The position numbers were made by a program, and so were the translations under genes. From Clostridia bacterium (GTDB lineage: Bacteria; Bacillota; Clostridia; Acetivibrionales; DSM-2933), in assembly GCA_026416815.1 (NCBI GenBank), contig JAOAEJ010000080.1, positions 62,001 through 126,000 of the forward strand: a DNA stretch of 64,000 nucleotides, given 5' to 3'. Of this stretch, positions 18,552 to 26,805 are shown piece by piece (position 1 is the first letter of the stretch; every line of letters begins with the position of its first letter). The notes under the pieces are model-generated. The model was not told where the DNA came from. It was given only the letters and a program-made list of their open reading frames with translations, and made no database searches.

Positions 18552-18956
18552 TTATTATCCACTCCTACATATGAAGTTGAGCAATCAACAGATTATACTG
18601 GAGAAGCTGTACCCTCGACTGCTGCAACAGTACTAAATAAAAAGTTATCCTGCCTATAACATAGGGAAGGACATTAAAGTCTCTACATTTAAAGCAAATG
18701 ATTGTATAGAATATACCTGATTAGTGAGGCTCAGTGTTATAAGACTTTTCAATGTGTATATCGGATATTAAATACTCCCACATTAGTATTACTTGGTTTA
18801 TGCAAGACGGTTGTAGGTATAGTTTACTGCAATCAAGATCATCTTTAGTATAAATATCTTTATTGGCACATGTATATTGTGGGTTTTGTTAGTCAGACGT
18901 TATAAAGTCTAATATATACTCATATATTTATAACGCGTAGCTATATAGCAATTATA
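18552..18956. other. Intergenic region upstream of the carboxypeptidase gene
   Basis: About 400 bases with no coding frame I would support. A weak inverted repeat CGTTATAAA/TTTATAACG lies near 18898-18933. Repeat P1 follows immediately. Confidence 0.4.
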
Positions 18957-19054
18957 GATAACCAAATTTAAAAGTGATTTTTTCCTGCTAGAAAATCACC
19001 ACATATCACAGGTGTTTCCCTAGCAGGAAATCACTAAGTTTAACTTTGGTTATC
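18957..19054 (+). repeat. Palindromic element family P1, copy 1
   Basis: A 98-bp hairpin bounded by GATAACCAAA and TTTGGTTATC, 77 bases upstream of the carboxypeptidase start. Inner arms AGTGATTT ... CCTGCTAG pair with CTAGCAGG-AAATCACT; the loop contains CACAG. The same architecture and length recur at 54625 and 55301, with different but complementary arm sequences. Confidence 0.85.
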
Positions 19055-19072
19055 CAAAATTCTACGGTAATG

Positions 19073-19099
19073 GAAATTTGTAATGTTAAAAAGCACTAG
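19073..19099 (-). repeat. Truncated copy of family P2
   Basis: 27 bases that, on the minus strand, repeat the left end of the P2 element at 60740 (CTAGTGCTTTTTAACATTAC and onward) with one inserted T. It lies between P1 copy 1 and the TTG start. Confidence 0.6.
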
Positions 19100-19131
19100 T
19101 ACAAAACTATATTCAAAATGGGTGTGATAAT

Positions 19132-20334
19132 TTGAAAAGGATATCTATTTTACTCATTGTAAGTATTTTCTTAACAGGTCTATTTTCAATTCAGGTGGTT
19201 TTTGCCGATGACTTTCTTGAGGATGAGCCTTTTGAAGGATCGCTTCTTAATGAGGAGAGTCAGGTGTTTACTCCAAGGCTTCCTAAGGTGGAGGCTGTAG
19301 CAGCAATTGTAATGGATATGAAAAGCGGAAGGGTACTATACGAAAAAAATGCTTACTCCAGAAGGCCTATGGCAAGCACAACAAAAATAATGACTGCTGT
19401 AGTAGCTCTTGAAAATGGAAACCTTGAGGACAATGTTACTGTAAGTAAAAGAGCTGCTGCTATAGGGGGGTCTACCATTAAGCTTAAGGCCGGTGAAACA
19501 CTGAAGCTTAGGGAGTTGATGTACGGTTTAATGCTGAAGTCGGGGAATGATGCAGCGCTTGCTATAGCGGAGCATATAGGAGGAACTGTAGAAAATTTTG
19601 TTGAAATGATGAACAGGAAGGCTCTGGAACTTGGGGCTAAGGATACTCATTTTCAGACACCGCACGGATTGGACAGAAGTGAGCATTACTCTACCGCTTA
19701 CGATCTTGCACTAATTACAAAGTACGCATTAGTCAATCCAACCTTTTCAAAAATTGTTGGAACAAAATCTGCTTATATTCCTAATAGGGATTTAAACAAC
19801 ACTAATGAAATGCTGGGGCTGTACCCCGGAGCAGATGGTGTTAAAACCGGGTTTACCGGCCAGGCCGGAAGGTGTCTGGTAACTTCAGCGACCCGAAATA
19901 ACTGGAGAGTAATTTCGGTGGTTTTAAACTGTGCTACCAGGACCAAAAGGGCTCAGAGCAGTAAGGCAATACTTGACTATGCTTTTGACAATTATAAAAG
20001 GTATAGGCTTCTCAAGCAGGGGCAGGAAATTATCAAAATACCTGTTATAAAGGGTGTGGCAAAATCCGTTTCGATAAAGGCTGTAGATGATATAAGCATG
20101 CCTCTGAGGCAGGATGAGGTGGATACACTGGAAACGCAGGTTGAAATGGAGGAAAGTTTAGCAGCTCCTGTGCAGGCAGGTGTAAAAGTGGGTACCATCA
20201 AATACTTCTCAAACGGTAAAGAAATTGCTCAGTCTAGACTTGAAACCGGCGAAGAAATCCAACGAAAGGGTGTGTTTGATTATATGATTCAGATTTTGTA
20301 CAGGTGGGAAAAGTTAATGAGGTTTGAGGGCTGA
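19132..20334 (+). CDS. D-alanyl-D-alanine carboxypeptidase (PBP5/DacF type)
   Basis: Secreted low-molecular-mass penicillin-binding protein of 400 residues that trims the terminal D-Ala from peptidoglycan stem peptides. It has a signal peptide (about 1-25, ending VVFADD). The catalytic SxxK is Ser82-Thr-Thr-Lys85, SxN is SGND, and KTG is in GVKTGFTG. A PBP5-type C-terminal beta domain follows, and the C-terminus ends in an amphipathic stretch (YMIQILYRWEKLM) that can anchor to the membrane. The start is a TTG with a weak GGGTGTG site. The leader carries a P1 hairpin and a P2 fragment. Confidence 0.94.
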   Translation: MKRISILLIVSIFLTGLFSIQVVFADDFLEDEPFEGSLLNEESQVFTPRLPKVEAVAAIVMDMKSGRVLYEKNAYSRRPMASTTKIMTAVVALENGNLEDNVTVSKRAAAIGGSTIKLKAGETLKLRELMYGLMLKSGNDAALAIAEHIGGTVENFVEMMNRKALELGAKDTHFQTPHGLDRSEHYSTAYDLALITKYALVNPTFSKIVGTKSAYIPNRDLNNTNEMLGLYPGADGVKTGFTGQAGRCLVTSATRNNWRVISVVLNCATRTKRAQSSKAILDYAFDNYKRYRLLKQGQEIIKIPVIKGVAKSVSIKAVDDISMPLRQDEVDTLETQVEMEESLAAPVQAGVKVGTIKYFSNGKEIAQSRLETGEEIQRKGVFDYMIQILYRWEKLMRFEG

Positions 20335-20342
20335 TATATAAG

Positions 20343-20378
20343 TAATTAACTGGAGGTTACTTTCCCAGTTAATTATTT
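20343..20378 (+). terminator. Hairpin after the carboxypeptidase gene
   Basis: 11-bp stem TAATTAACTGG/CCAGTTAATTA, followed by TTTAT. Confidence 0.6.
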
Positions 20379-20408
20379 ATAGGATTTTATATAACAATCA
20401 TATATACC

Positions 20409-20464
20409 TTGATAGTTTGGTGATAGTTTTGATATAATGACCTCGCAAATTTAAATTGCGAGGT
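20409..20464 (+). promoter_or_regulatory. Promoter plus 5'-terminal hairpin covering the ribosome site
   Basis: The -35 is TTGATA (20409-20414), the spacer is 18 bases, and the -10 is TATAAT (20433-20438). Directly after the -10, a perfect 9-bp stem ACCTCGCAA/TTGCGAGGT (20440-20464) occupies the predicted 5' end of the mRNA. Its 3' arm contains GAGGT, the only ribosome site for the ATG at 20472. Confidence 0.65.
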
Positions 20465-20471
20465 TTAATTT

Positions 20472-22229
20472 ATGAAAACTTTAATAATAGCCTTAAACTC
20501 CAAATTTATTCACTCATCACTGGCTCCCTGGTATCTGAAGGCTAGCTGTACAAACCAATGCGGCTTGGTGAAGGTGATGGAATTTACCATAAATGATAGC
20601 CTAGACTCCATACTTGCAGATATATATCGTGAAAGACCGGATGCGGCAGCTTTTTCATGCTATATTTGGAATATAACACATGTTATGAGGCTAGCGGAGA
20701 CATTGAAAAAAATTCTGCCCGATATAAAAATTATTCTCGGTGGCCCTGAGGTATCGTTTGACGCTGAGGAACTTCTGAACTCAAACCCCTATATAGACTA
20801 CATCATCCGGGGGGAAGGTGAAAGTAATTTTAAGTTGATATTGAAGCATTTGATTGACGGTACTATAAGACTTGAGGATATTGGAAACCTTACATACAGG
20901 AAGGATGGCAATGTACTTTCCAATAGTATGTGTTCGTTGATAGAAAATCTTGATTTAATACCGTCCCCATATACCGATGAAATGCTTGCGTCCCTTGGGA
21001 ATAAGATAGCATACTTCGAGTCTTCAAGAGGGTGTCCGTTTTCATGCTCATATTGTATTTCTTCAACTATTGACGGGGTACGTTATCTTTCTATGGATAG
21101 GGTTAAGGAAGAACTTATAAAACTTGTGAATGCAGGTGTGAAGATGGTCAAGTTTGTGGACAGGACATTCAACTGCAATAGAGCAAGAGCTAAGGAGATT
21201 TTTAAGTTTATAATAGATAAGCTTCCTCACGGTGGGTTTCATTTTGAGGCGGCAGCGGATCTTTTTGACGATGAGATTATTGATATCCTGTCAAAGGCTC
21301 CACCGGGCTTGATACAGCTTGAAATTGGAGTCCAGACAACCAATACGGAAACCCATGAAGCAGTGGGAAGAAAAACCAGCCTGGATAAGGTTTTTGGTTT
21401 TGTGAGAAAGCTGAAAGAGTTGGGGAATATACACTTACACCTGGACTTAATTGCCGGACTGCCTTTAGAAGATTATAGCTCCTTTAAAAAGTCCTTTAAT
21501 GATGTATACGGCTTAAAGCCTCACCAGCTTCAACTGGGCTTTCTCAAAATGCTAAAAGGCTCACGAGTGAGGGAAGAGGCTTCGATATATCAGTACAGAT
21601 TCAGGGAGTATCCACCCTATGAGGTGCTGTGCAATAAGTATATCAGCTTTGATGAGCTTCTGGAATTAAAGGGTGTCGAAGAAATACTAGAGAGGTACTT
21701 TAATTCAGGTAGGTTTACATTTTCCCTTGAGTTTATGATAAAGGATTTTTTTGCTTCACCTTTTGATTTTTACTATGATTTCTATTTGTATAACATGAAT
21801 ATAGGCTATTTGGATAGGTCGATTTCAAGCAGGGAGTGTTATACTGTACTTTATGAATACTTGAAAACTATAGTACCCGCAGATAAGATGAAGATACTAA
21901 ATGAATTGCTTAAGTTTGATTTTCTTGTTTCCGATAAATCAAATAACCTGCCTGAGGGGGTTGAAAGGCTGGTCTGTCGTGATTTTAACGAAAGTTGCTT
22001 TAGCTTTCTGAAAAATGAGGACAATATAAAATGCTATCTTCCGGGATATGAAGGTGTACCGGCAAAGCAGATATTTAAGCAGGTGCATTTTGAAGTATTT
22101 AGCTATAATGTTATTGAAATAACGTATTGTAATATAAATACCCAAGAACAGGAGACGGCTATTTTATTTAACTATAAAAACAGAGACAAAGTAACAGGTT
22201 TGTTTGAACACAAAAAAGTCCGTATATGA
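20472..22229 (+). CDS. B12-binding radical SAM protein (DUF4080 type)
   Basis: A 585-residue protein. The N-terminal cobalamin-binding-like domain (about 1-140; LGGPEVSFDAEELL, RGEGESNF) is followed by a radical SAM core with the cluster motif CPFSCSYC (about 190-197) and a C-terminal DUF4080 region from about 370. Members of this group are predicted to use a [4Fe-4S] cluster and SAM for radical chemistry; the substrate is unknown. The start overlaps a 5'-terminal hairpin. PolX begins 17 bases after its stop, so the two genes form an operon. Confidence 0.88.
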   Translation: MKTLIIALNSKFIHSSLAPWYLKASCTNQCGLVKVMEFTINDSLDSILADIYRERPDAAAFSCYIWNITHVMRLAETLKKILPDIKIILGGPEVSFDAEELLNSNPYIDYIIRGEGESNFKLILKHLIDGTIRLEDIGNLTYRKDGNVLSNSMCSLIENLDLIPSPYTDEMLASLGNKIAYFESSRGCPFSCSYCISSTIDGVRYLSMDRVKEELIKLVNAGVKMVKFVDRTFNCNRARAKEIFKFIIDKLPHGGFHFEAAADLFDDEIIDILSKAPPGLIQLEIGVQTTNTETHEAVGRKTSLDKVFGFVRKLKELGNIHLHLDLIAGLPLEDYSSFKKSFNDVYGLKPHQLQLGFLKMLKGSRVREEASIYQYRFREYPPYEVLCNKYISFDELLELKGVEEILERYFNSGRFTFSLEFMIKDFFASPFDFYYDFYLYNMNIGYLDRSISSRECYTVLYEYLKTIVPADKMKILNELLKFDFLVSDKSNNLPEGVERLVCRDFNESCFSFLKNEDNIKCYLPGYEGVPAKQIFKQVHFEVFSYNVIEITYCNINTQEQETAILFNYKNRDKVTGLFEHKKVRI

Positions 22230-22246
22230 TATGGTGGAGGTTATAC

Positions 22247-23956
22247 ATGGATAAGCGTGAAATCAGCGAAATACTGAATGACATTGGAGTACTTCTTGAG
22301 ATAAAGGGTGAAAGCTTTTTTAAATCAAAAGCCTATTATGAGGCTTCAAGAACCATAGAATTATTGGAGGAGGATATTGAAACTTTAGTAAAAGAGGACA
22401 GGCTGAAGGACATTAAGGGCTTTGGTGAAGCACTGACCAAAAAGATTAGTGAACTGGTTCAGACAGGCAAACTGGAATACTATGATGAGCTTAAGAAGTC
22501 AATTCCCCAAGGATTGATGGAAATGCTCAGGATACCCGGGCTTGGACCCAAGAAGGTAAGGGCTATTCATGAGCAGTTGGGTATTGACTCTATAGGTGAG
22601 CTTAAATATGCATGTGTTGAAAACAGACTTAGAAAGCTTCCCGGTTTTGGCGACAAAACACAGCACAAGGTGCTTGAGGGGATTGAAAACCTGGGAAAGT
22701 ACGCAGGGAGATATCATTATCCGTTCGCTGAGGCTATGGCTGATGAGATAACTACATCTTTAAAAGCTAGCGGACTTATTATAAGGTGCAGTGAAGCAGG
22801 AAGCTTAAGGAGAAAGAAGGAAATTGTAAAGGATATTGATATTATTGCAAGCAGTGACCGCAGTCAGGAGGTTATGGAAGTTTTTACAACCCATCCGCTG
22901 GTTGTGCAGGTTACTTCAAAGGGGACTACCAAGTCCAGTGTGGTACTGGCTGGAGGGATAAACGCAGACTTGCGTGTGGTAAGCGATGAAGAATACCCTT
23001 ACGCCTTACACCATTTCACCGGTAGTAAAGAACATAATACAGCCTTAAGGCATATAGCAAAGCAGGAAGGTATCAAGGTAAACGAGTACGGTCTCTTTAG
23101 GGGAGAAGAACTTATTAAATGCAGAAGTGAAGAGGATATTTTTAAGGTATTCGGTATGTCCTACATACCGCCTGAACTCAGGGAAAATAACGGTGAGCTT
23201 GAGGCTGCAGCCAGTGGGGGCATACCCCGATTACTGGAAATGCAGCACATTAAGGGTGTTTTTCATGCCCATTCCAATTACAGTGACGGATCAAACACCA
23301 TTGAGGAAATGGTGAAGTACTGTATGGATAAGGGCTACAAATACCTCGGTATTACCGACCATAGCCAGACTGCTTATTATGCCGGAGGCCTTAAAGTTGA
23401 TGATATAAAGAGGCAGCATGAGGAGATTGATAGACTGAATGAAAAGTATGCCGGCTTTAAAGTGTTGAAGGGTATAGAGCTTGATATACTGCCCGACGGA
23501 AGTGTAGATTATGATGAAGATACGCTTGAGTGCTTTGACTTTACTATAGCTTCAGTTCATTCGTCCTTTAAAATGGATGAGGATAAAATGACCGAAAGGG
23601 TAATAAAAGCCATAAAAAACAGGTTTGTAAATATACTTGGACATCCGACAGGCAGGCTGCTTCTGTCAAGAGAACCATTTAAGATTAGCATGACTGAGAT
23701 AATAAATACTGCTGTTGATGAGGGAGTGATACTTGAAATAAATGCAAACCCTCACAGGCTTGATCTGGATTGGCGCTTTTGTAAGGCTGCAAAGGAGGCT
23801 GGGTGTAAGTTTGTCATTAGTCCCGATGCCCATATGCTCGATGGGATTGACGATATGGTGTATGGAGTAAATATCGCAAGAAAAGGCTGGCTTACAGTAG
23901 AGGATGTAATAAATACCATGGATTTGTCGAAGATGGATAAGCTGTTTAGTAGGTAA
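22247..23956 (+). CDS. polX: DNA polymerase/3'-5' exonuclease PolX
   Basis: Family X repair polymerase of 569 residues, the usual length for bacterial PolX. An N-terminal helix-hairpin-helix region (about 1-150; IPGLGPKKVRAIHEQLG and LPGFGDKTQHKVLEG) is followed by a nucleotidyltransferase core with GSLRR and the metal-binding DIDI pair (about 190-205). The C-terminal PHP domain (about 335-569) carries metal ligands HAHSNYSDG, DHS, GHP and SPDAH. It fills short gaps in base-excision repair and has PHP-dependent exonuclease activity. I chose the ATG at 22247, preceded by GGTGGAGG; an upstream ATG at 22226 overlaps the previous gene. Confidence 0.95.
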   Translation: MDKREISEILNDIGVLLEIKGESFFKSKAYYEASRTIELLEEDIETLVKEDRLKDIKGFGEALTKKISELVQTGKLEYYDELKKSIPQGLMEMLRIPGLGPKKVRAIHEQLGIDSIGELKYACVENRLRKLPGFGDKTQHKVLEGIENLGKYAGRYHYPFAEAMADEITTSLKASGLIIRCSEAGSLRRKKEIVKDIDIIASSDRSQEVMEVFTTHPLVVQVTSKGTTKSSVVLAGGINADLRVVSDEEYPYALHHFTGSKEHNTALRHIAKQEGIKVNEYGLFRGEELIKCRSEEDIFKVFGMSYIPPELRENNGELEAAASGGIPRLLEMQHIKGVFHAHSNYSDGSNTIEEMVKYCMDKGYKYLGITDHSQTAYYAGGLKVDDIKRQHEEIDRLNEKYAGFKVLKGIELDILPDGSVDYDEDTLECFDFTIASVHSSFKMDEDKMTERVIKAIKNRFVNILGHPTGRLLLSREPFKISMTEIINTAVDEGVILEINANPHRLDLDWRFCKAAKEAGCKFVISPDAHMLDGIDDMVYGVNIARKGWLTVEDVINTMDLSKMDKLFSR

Positions 23957-24042
23957 ACACTGCTGTATTAAATTATATTGAATATAAGAAAAAATTTTAG
24001 TAAAATAGCTATAACATGACAATTTTGTGAGGAGAGATGAGA

Positions 24043-25413
24043 ATGGCGAGAAAGAATGATGTTACAAAGGTGCTTTTAGATGAGAGTGAGATTCCAAGGC
24101 AGTGGTACAATATTGTAGCAGATATGCCGAATAAGCCGGCTCCAAACTATAGCCCAATGACCGGTAAACTGGCTACTTTGGAGGAAATGGAGGTCATTTT
24201 TCCAAGGGAAATCATCTTACAGGAGGGTACTACCGATAGATGGGTGGATATTCCCCAAGATGTAAGAGAAATGTACCGTCAGTGGAGACCTACTCCTCTT
24301 TACAGGGCAAGGAGTTTGGAAAAAGCTTTAGGTACTCCTGCCAGGATTTATTATAAATATGAAGGGACCAATGCTACAGGAAGCCATAAGCTGAATACTT
24401 CCCTTCCACAGGCCTACTATAACAAAGCAGCAGGGATAAAACGTTTGGCTACAGAGACAGGAGCCGGGCAGTGGGGAAGTGCACTTAGTCTTGCATGTAA
24501 CCGTTTTGATCTTGAATGCACAGTATATATGGTTAAGGTGAGCTACCAGCAGAAGCCTTACAGGCGTTCGTTCATGAATACATTCGGTGCTAATGTAGTA
24601 GCCAGCCCTAGTAACCTTACTAACTGCGGTAAATCCATACTCGAAAAAGACCCCGATTGTACGGGAAGCCTTGGAATAGCTATAAGTGAGGCAGTTGAGG
24701 ATGCGGCTACACATAGTGATACAAATTATGCATTGGGTAGCGTACTTAATCATGTTTGCCTACATCAGACAATTATAGGGCTTGAAGCAAAAAAACAGAT
24801 GGAAATGATAGACGAGTACCCCGATGTTATATTTGCATGCTGCGGCGGTGGAAGTAACTTTGCGGGTATAACCTTTCCGTTCCTGATGGACAAGTTTAAG
24901 GGTTCCAAGGTAAGAGCGGTTGCAGTAGAGCCTACAGCATGTCCTACACTTACCAAAGGCGTATTTGCTTATGATTACGGCGATACTGCAAAAGTTGCGC
25001 CAATAACCAAAATGTATACATTAGGCCATGATTTTGTACCTGCAGGAATACATGCAGGGGGCTTAAGATACCATGGAGATTCCCCTATAGTCAGCCAGCT
25101 TTATCATGATGGAATAATAGAAGCCCAGGCGTATGGTCAGAAAGCTGTGTTTGATGCAGCTGTACTTTTTGCCAGAACCGAGGGTATAGTACCTGCTCCT
25201 GAGTCCTCCCATGCGATTAGAGCAGCAATCGATGAGGCTTTAAAAGCCAAGGAATCCGGTGAAGAGAAGGCCATACTCTTCTGCCTTAGCGGTCATGGAT
25301 ACTTTGATTTCACTGCATATGATAATTATTTTAGCGGAAAGCTTGAAGATCTTGAGTATTCTGAGGAAGCTGTTAAAGCAAGTATTAATAACTTACCGAA
25401 AATTGGCGAATAA
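24043..25413 (+). CDS. trpB2: TrpB-like pyridoxal-phosphate enzyme (TrpB2 group)
   Basis: A 456-residue fold-type II PLP enzyme of the tryptophan synthase beta family, longer form (TrpB2). The PLP lysine lies in GSHKLNTS, the cofactor-phosphate loop is CGGGSNFAG, and the long N-terminal extension (IPRQWYNIVADMP) is typical of TrpB2. It joins indole and serine to make tryptophan, or consumes another nucleophile. No trpA or other trp gene is adjacent, so a stand-alone role such as indole salvage is plausible. I chose the ATG at 24043, 8 bases after GAGGAG; the ATG at 24037 is too close. Confidence 0.92.
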   Translation: MARKNDVTKVLLDESEIPRQWYNIVADMPNKPAPNYSPMTGKLATLEEMEVIFPREIILQEGTTDRWVDIPQDVREMYRQWRPTPLYRARSLEKALGTPARIYYKYEGTNATGSHKLNTSLPQAYYNKAAGIKRLATETGAGQWGSALSLACNRFDLECTVYMVKVSYQQKPYRRSFMNTFGANVVASPSNLTNCGKSILEKDPDCTGSLGIAISEAVEDAATHSDTNYALGSVLNHVCLHQTIIGLEAKKQMEMIDEYPDVIFACCGGGSNFAGITFPFLMDKFKGSKVRAVAVEPTACPTLTKGVFAYDYGDTAKVAPITKMYTLGHDFVPAGIHAGGLRYHGDSPIVSQLYHDGIIEAQAYGQKAVFDAAVLFARTEGIVPAPESSHAIRAAIDEALKAKESGEEKAILFCLSGHGYFDFTAYDNYFSGKLEDLEYSEEAVKASINNLPKIGE

Positions 25414-25432
25414 TTAACAATCTACATATAAT

Positions 25433-25464
25433 AAAAAAATCGGCTGTTTTCAGCCGATTTTTTT
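25433..25464. terminator. Bidirectional terminator
   Basis: AAAAAATCGGCTG/CAGCCGATTTTTT with a TTTT loop, between convergent genes. Confidence 0.92.
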
Positions 25465-26566
25465 ATCTCGGTATCAATCGTAATTCCATCCAATCAAAAG
25501 CTATCCAATCGTTCGGACCCGCTGTTGAAGTATTGACTATCACTACTCTGTTATTCCTTCTTAAGTTTGGCACATTAAAGGTTAAAAGTCGCCAGTTGGT
25601 AAATCTGCTGCCGGCAGGTACACCATGTTCTAATGGCAGCTGCCCGGTGTGTACCACGGTACCGTTTATGGTAATTCTGGCAGAATACCGGCTTACAGGT
25701 ACATTGGAGTGGTCGTCAAGTACCGCACGGATTATCAACTGTGCTCTGAGGTTGCCGGGTACAAAAAGGAATGGAGGAACTTCAAAAGTCCATACCCCTC
25801 TATTACCTGTATAAAGAATATCGGAGTTACCGCTTGGGTTTCCGTAGTTGGGGTATGCTGTCAATTCTTTAAATAAAGTAACGTTTGCAACTGCCGGATT
25901 GTCACTAAGTATTGGTGGTGGATCATTGGCATTTGCTGTTGCGGGCTTGAAGTCTATACCGTCTTCATCTTCCATACTATCCATATAATCTATATTGTCC
26001 ATTCCCGGCATCATTGGATAACCCATTGCAGGATACCCGGACATTGTAGAAGGGCTAGGGGGCATTATGTATGGAACATAGGGTGAAGGGGTAATTTGTT
26101 GTGGGTATGGCATACCCATTGGAGTGTTTACCATAGGCTGGGTTAACTGTGGACATGGCATACCCATTGGAGCGTTTACCATAGGTTGGTTTAAATGTGG
26201 GCATGGCATACCCATTGGAGCATTTCCCATAGGCTGGGTTAACTGTGGACATGGCATGCCCATTGGAGCGTTTATCATAGGTTGGTTTAAATGTGGGCAT
26301 GGCATACCAAGTGGAGCGCTTATCATAGGTTTAGTCGGTTGTGGACACGGCATGCCTACAGGAGCACTTACCATGGGTTGAATAGGCTGTAGTGGTGGCA
26401 TCACAGGTGGTGCAGGTGGTGTCGGTTGAACGGACTCGGTAATTTGTTCAACCGGCTGCACAGACTCAACTATAGGCTGCTCAGGCTGTAAAGGTGATGT
26501 AACTGGAGGCATAGGCATACTTTTCCGATTAACTGGTGAAAATGGGTGACGAGAATATGGTCCCAT
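25463..26566 (-). CDS. Proline/methionine-rich repeat protein, possible spore coat or surface protein
   Basis: A 367-residue protein without a signal peptide. Residues 1-63 are Pro-rich with VQPVEQITESVQP-type repeats. Residues 64-159 are six tandem 16-residue repeats of the form PMxxAPxGMPCPxxxx, five of them with a cysteine. Residues 160-200 are P/Y/M-rich, then an acidic linker (MDSMEDEDG) leads to a beta-rich C-terminal domain of about 140 residues (GVWTFEVPPFLF ... DWIAFDWMELRLIPR). The layout resembles spore coat or exosporium proteins; the cysteines could cross-link. This assignment is inference. AAGGAGG gives a very strong ribosome site. Confidence 0.7.
   Translation of the reverse strand: MGPYSRHPFSPVNRKSMPMPPVTSPLQPEQPIVESVQPVEQITESVQPTPPAPPVMPPLQPIQPMVSAPVGMPCPQPTKPMISAPLGMPCPHLNQPMINAPMGMPCPQLTQPMGNAPMGMPCPHLNQPMVNAPMGMPCPQLTQPMVNTPMGMPYPQQITPSPYVPYIMPPSPSTMSGYPAMGYPMMPGMDNIDYMDSMEDEDGIDFKPATANANDPPPILSDNPAVANVTLFKELTAYPNYGNPSGNSDILYTGNRGVWTFEVPPFLFVPGNLRAQLIIRAVLDDHSNVPVSRYSARITINGTVVHTGQLPLEHGVPAGSRFTNWRLLTFNVPNLRRNNRVVIVNTSTAGPNDWIAFDWMELRLIPR
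26090..26377 (-). repeat. Six tandem 48-bp coding repeats
   Basis: Each unit encodes 16 residues. Inner units alternate PHLNQ and PQLTQ endings, so a 96-bp pair appears to have duplicated as a block. Confidence 0.9.
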
Positions 26567-26805
26567 TATTTATTTCCTCCTTTTTATAGGATATGAGCAT
26601 AAAATTAAAATATTAAGCTATTTCAATTCATAATATGCTGAGGAAATACGTTGGGTTACCAAAGTTTGCTAAATTATAAACATAAAGATAGCACAAATTG
26701 AAGGTTGGCATTGCAGTCATATTACTGTTAAATAGATTTTTAACAGATTACCGGCTCCAAAATGTGCTGTTTTATTGCTTATCCTTTTATAGACAGTGAG
26801 AAATA

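Noticed and set aside
24043-25413. TrpB-like gene as part of a tryptophan operon
   Set aside because: No trpA, trpE, trpD, trpC or trpF genes are next to it, and the long N-terminus marks the stand-alone TrpB2 type.
26090-26377. Regular 48-bp repeats that could be mistaken for a CRISPR array
   Set aside because: Units are contiguous and in frame, encode a 16-residue protein repeat, and have no variable spacers; no cas genes are present.
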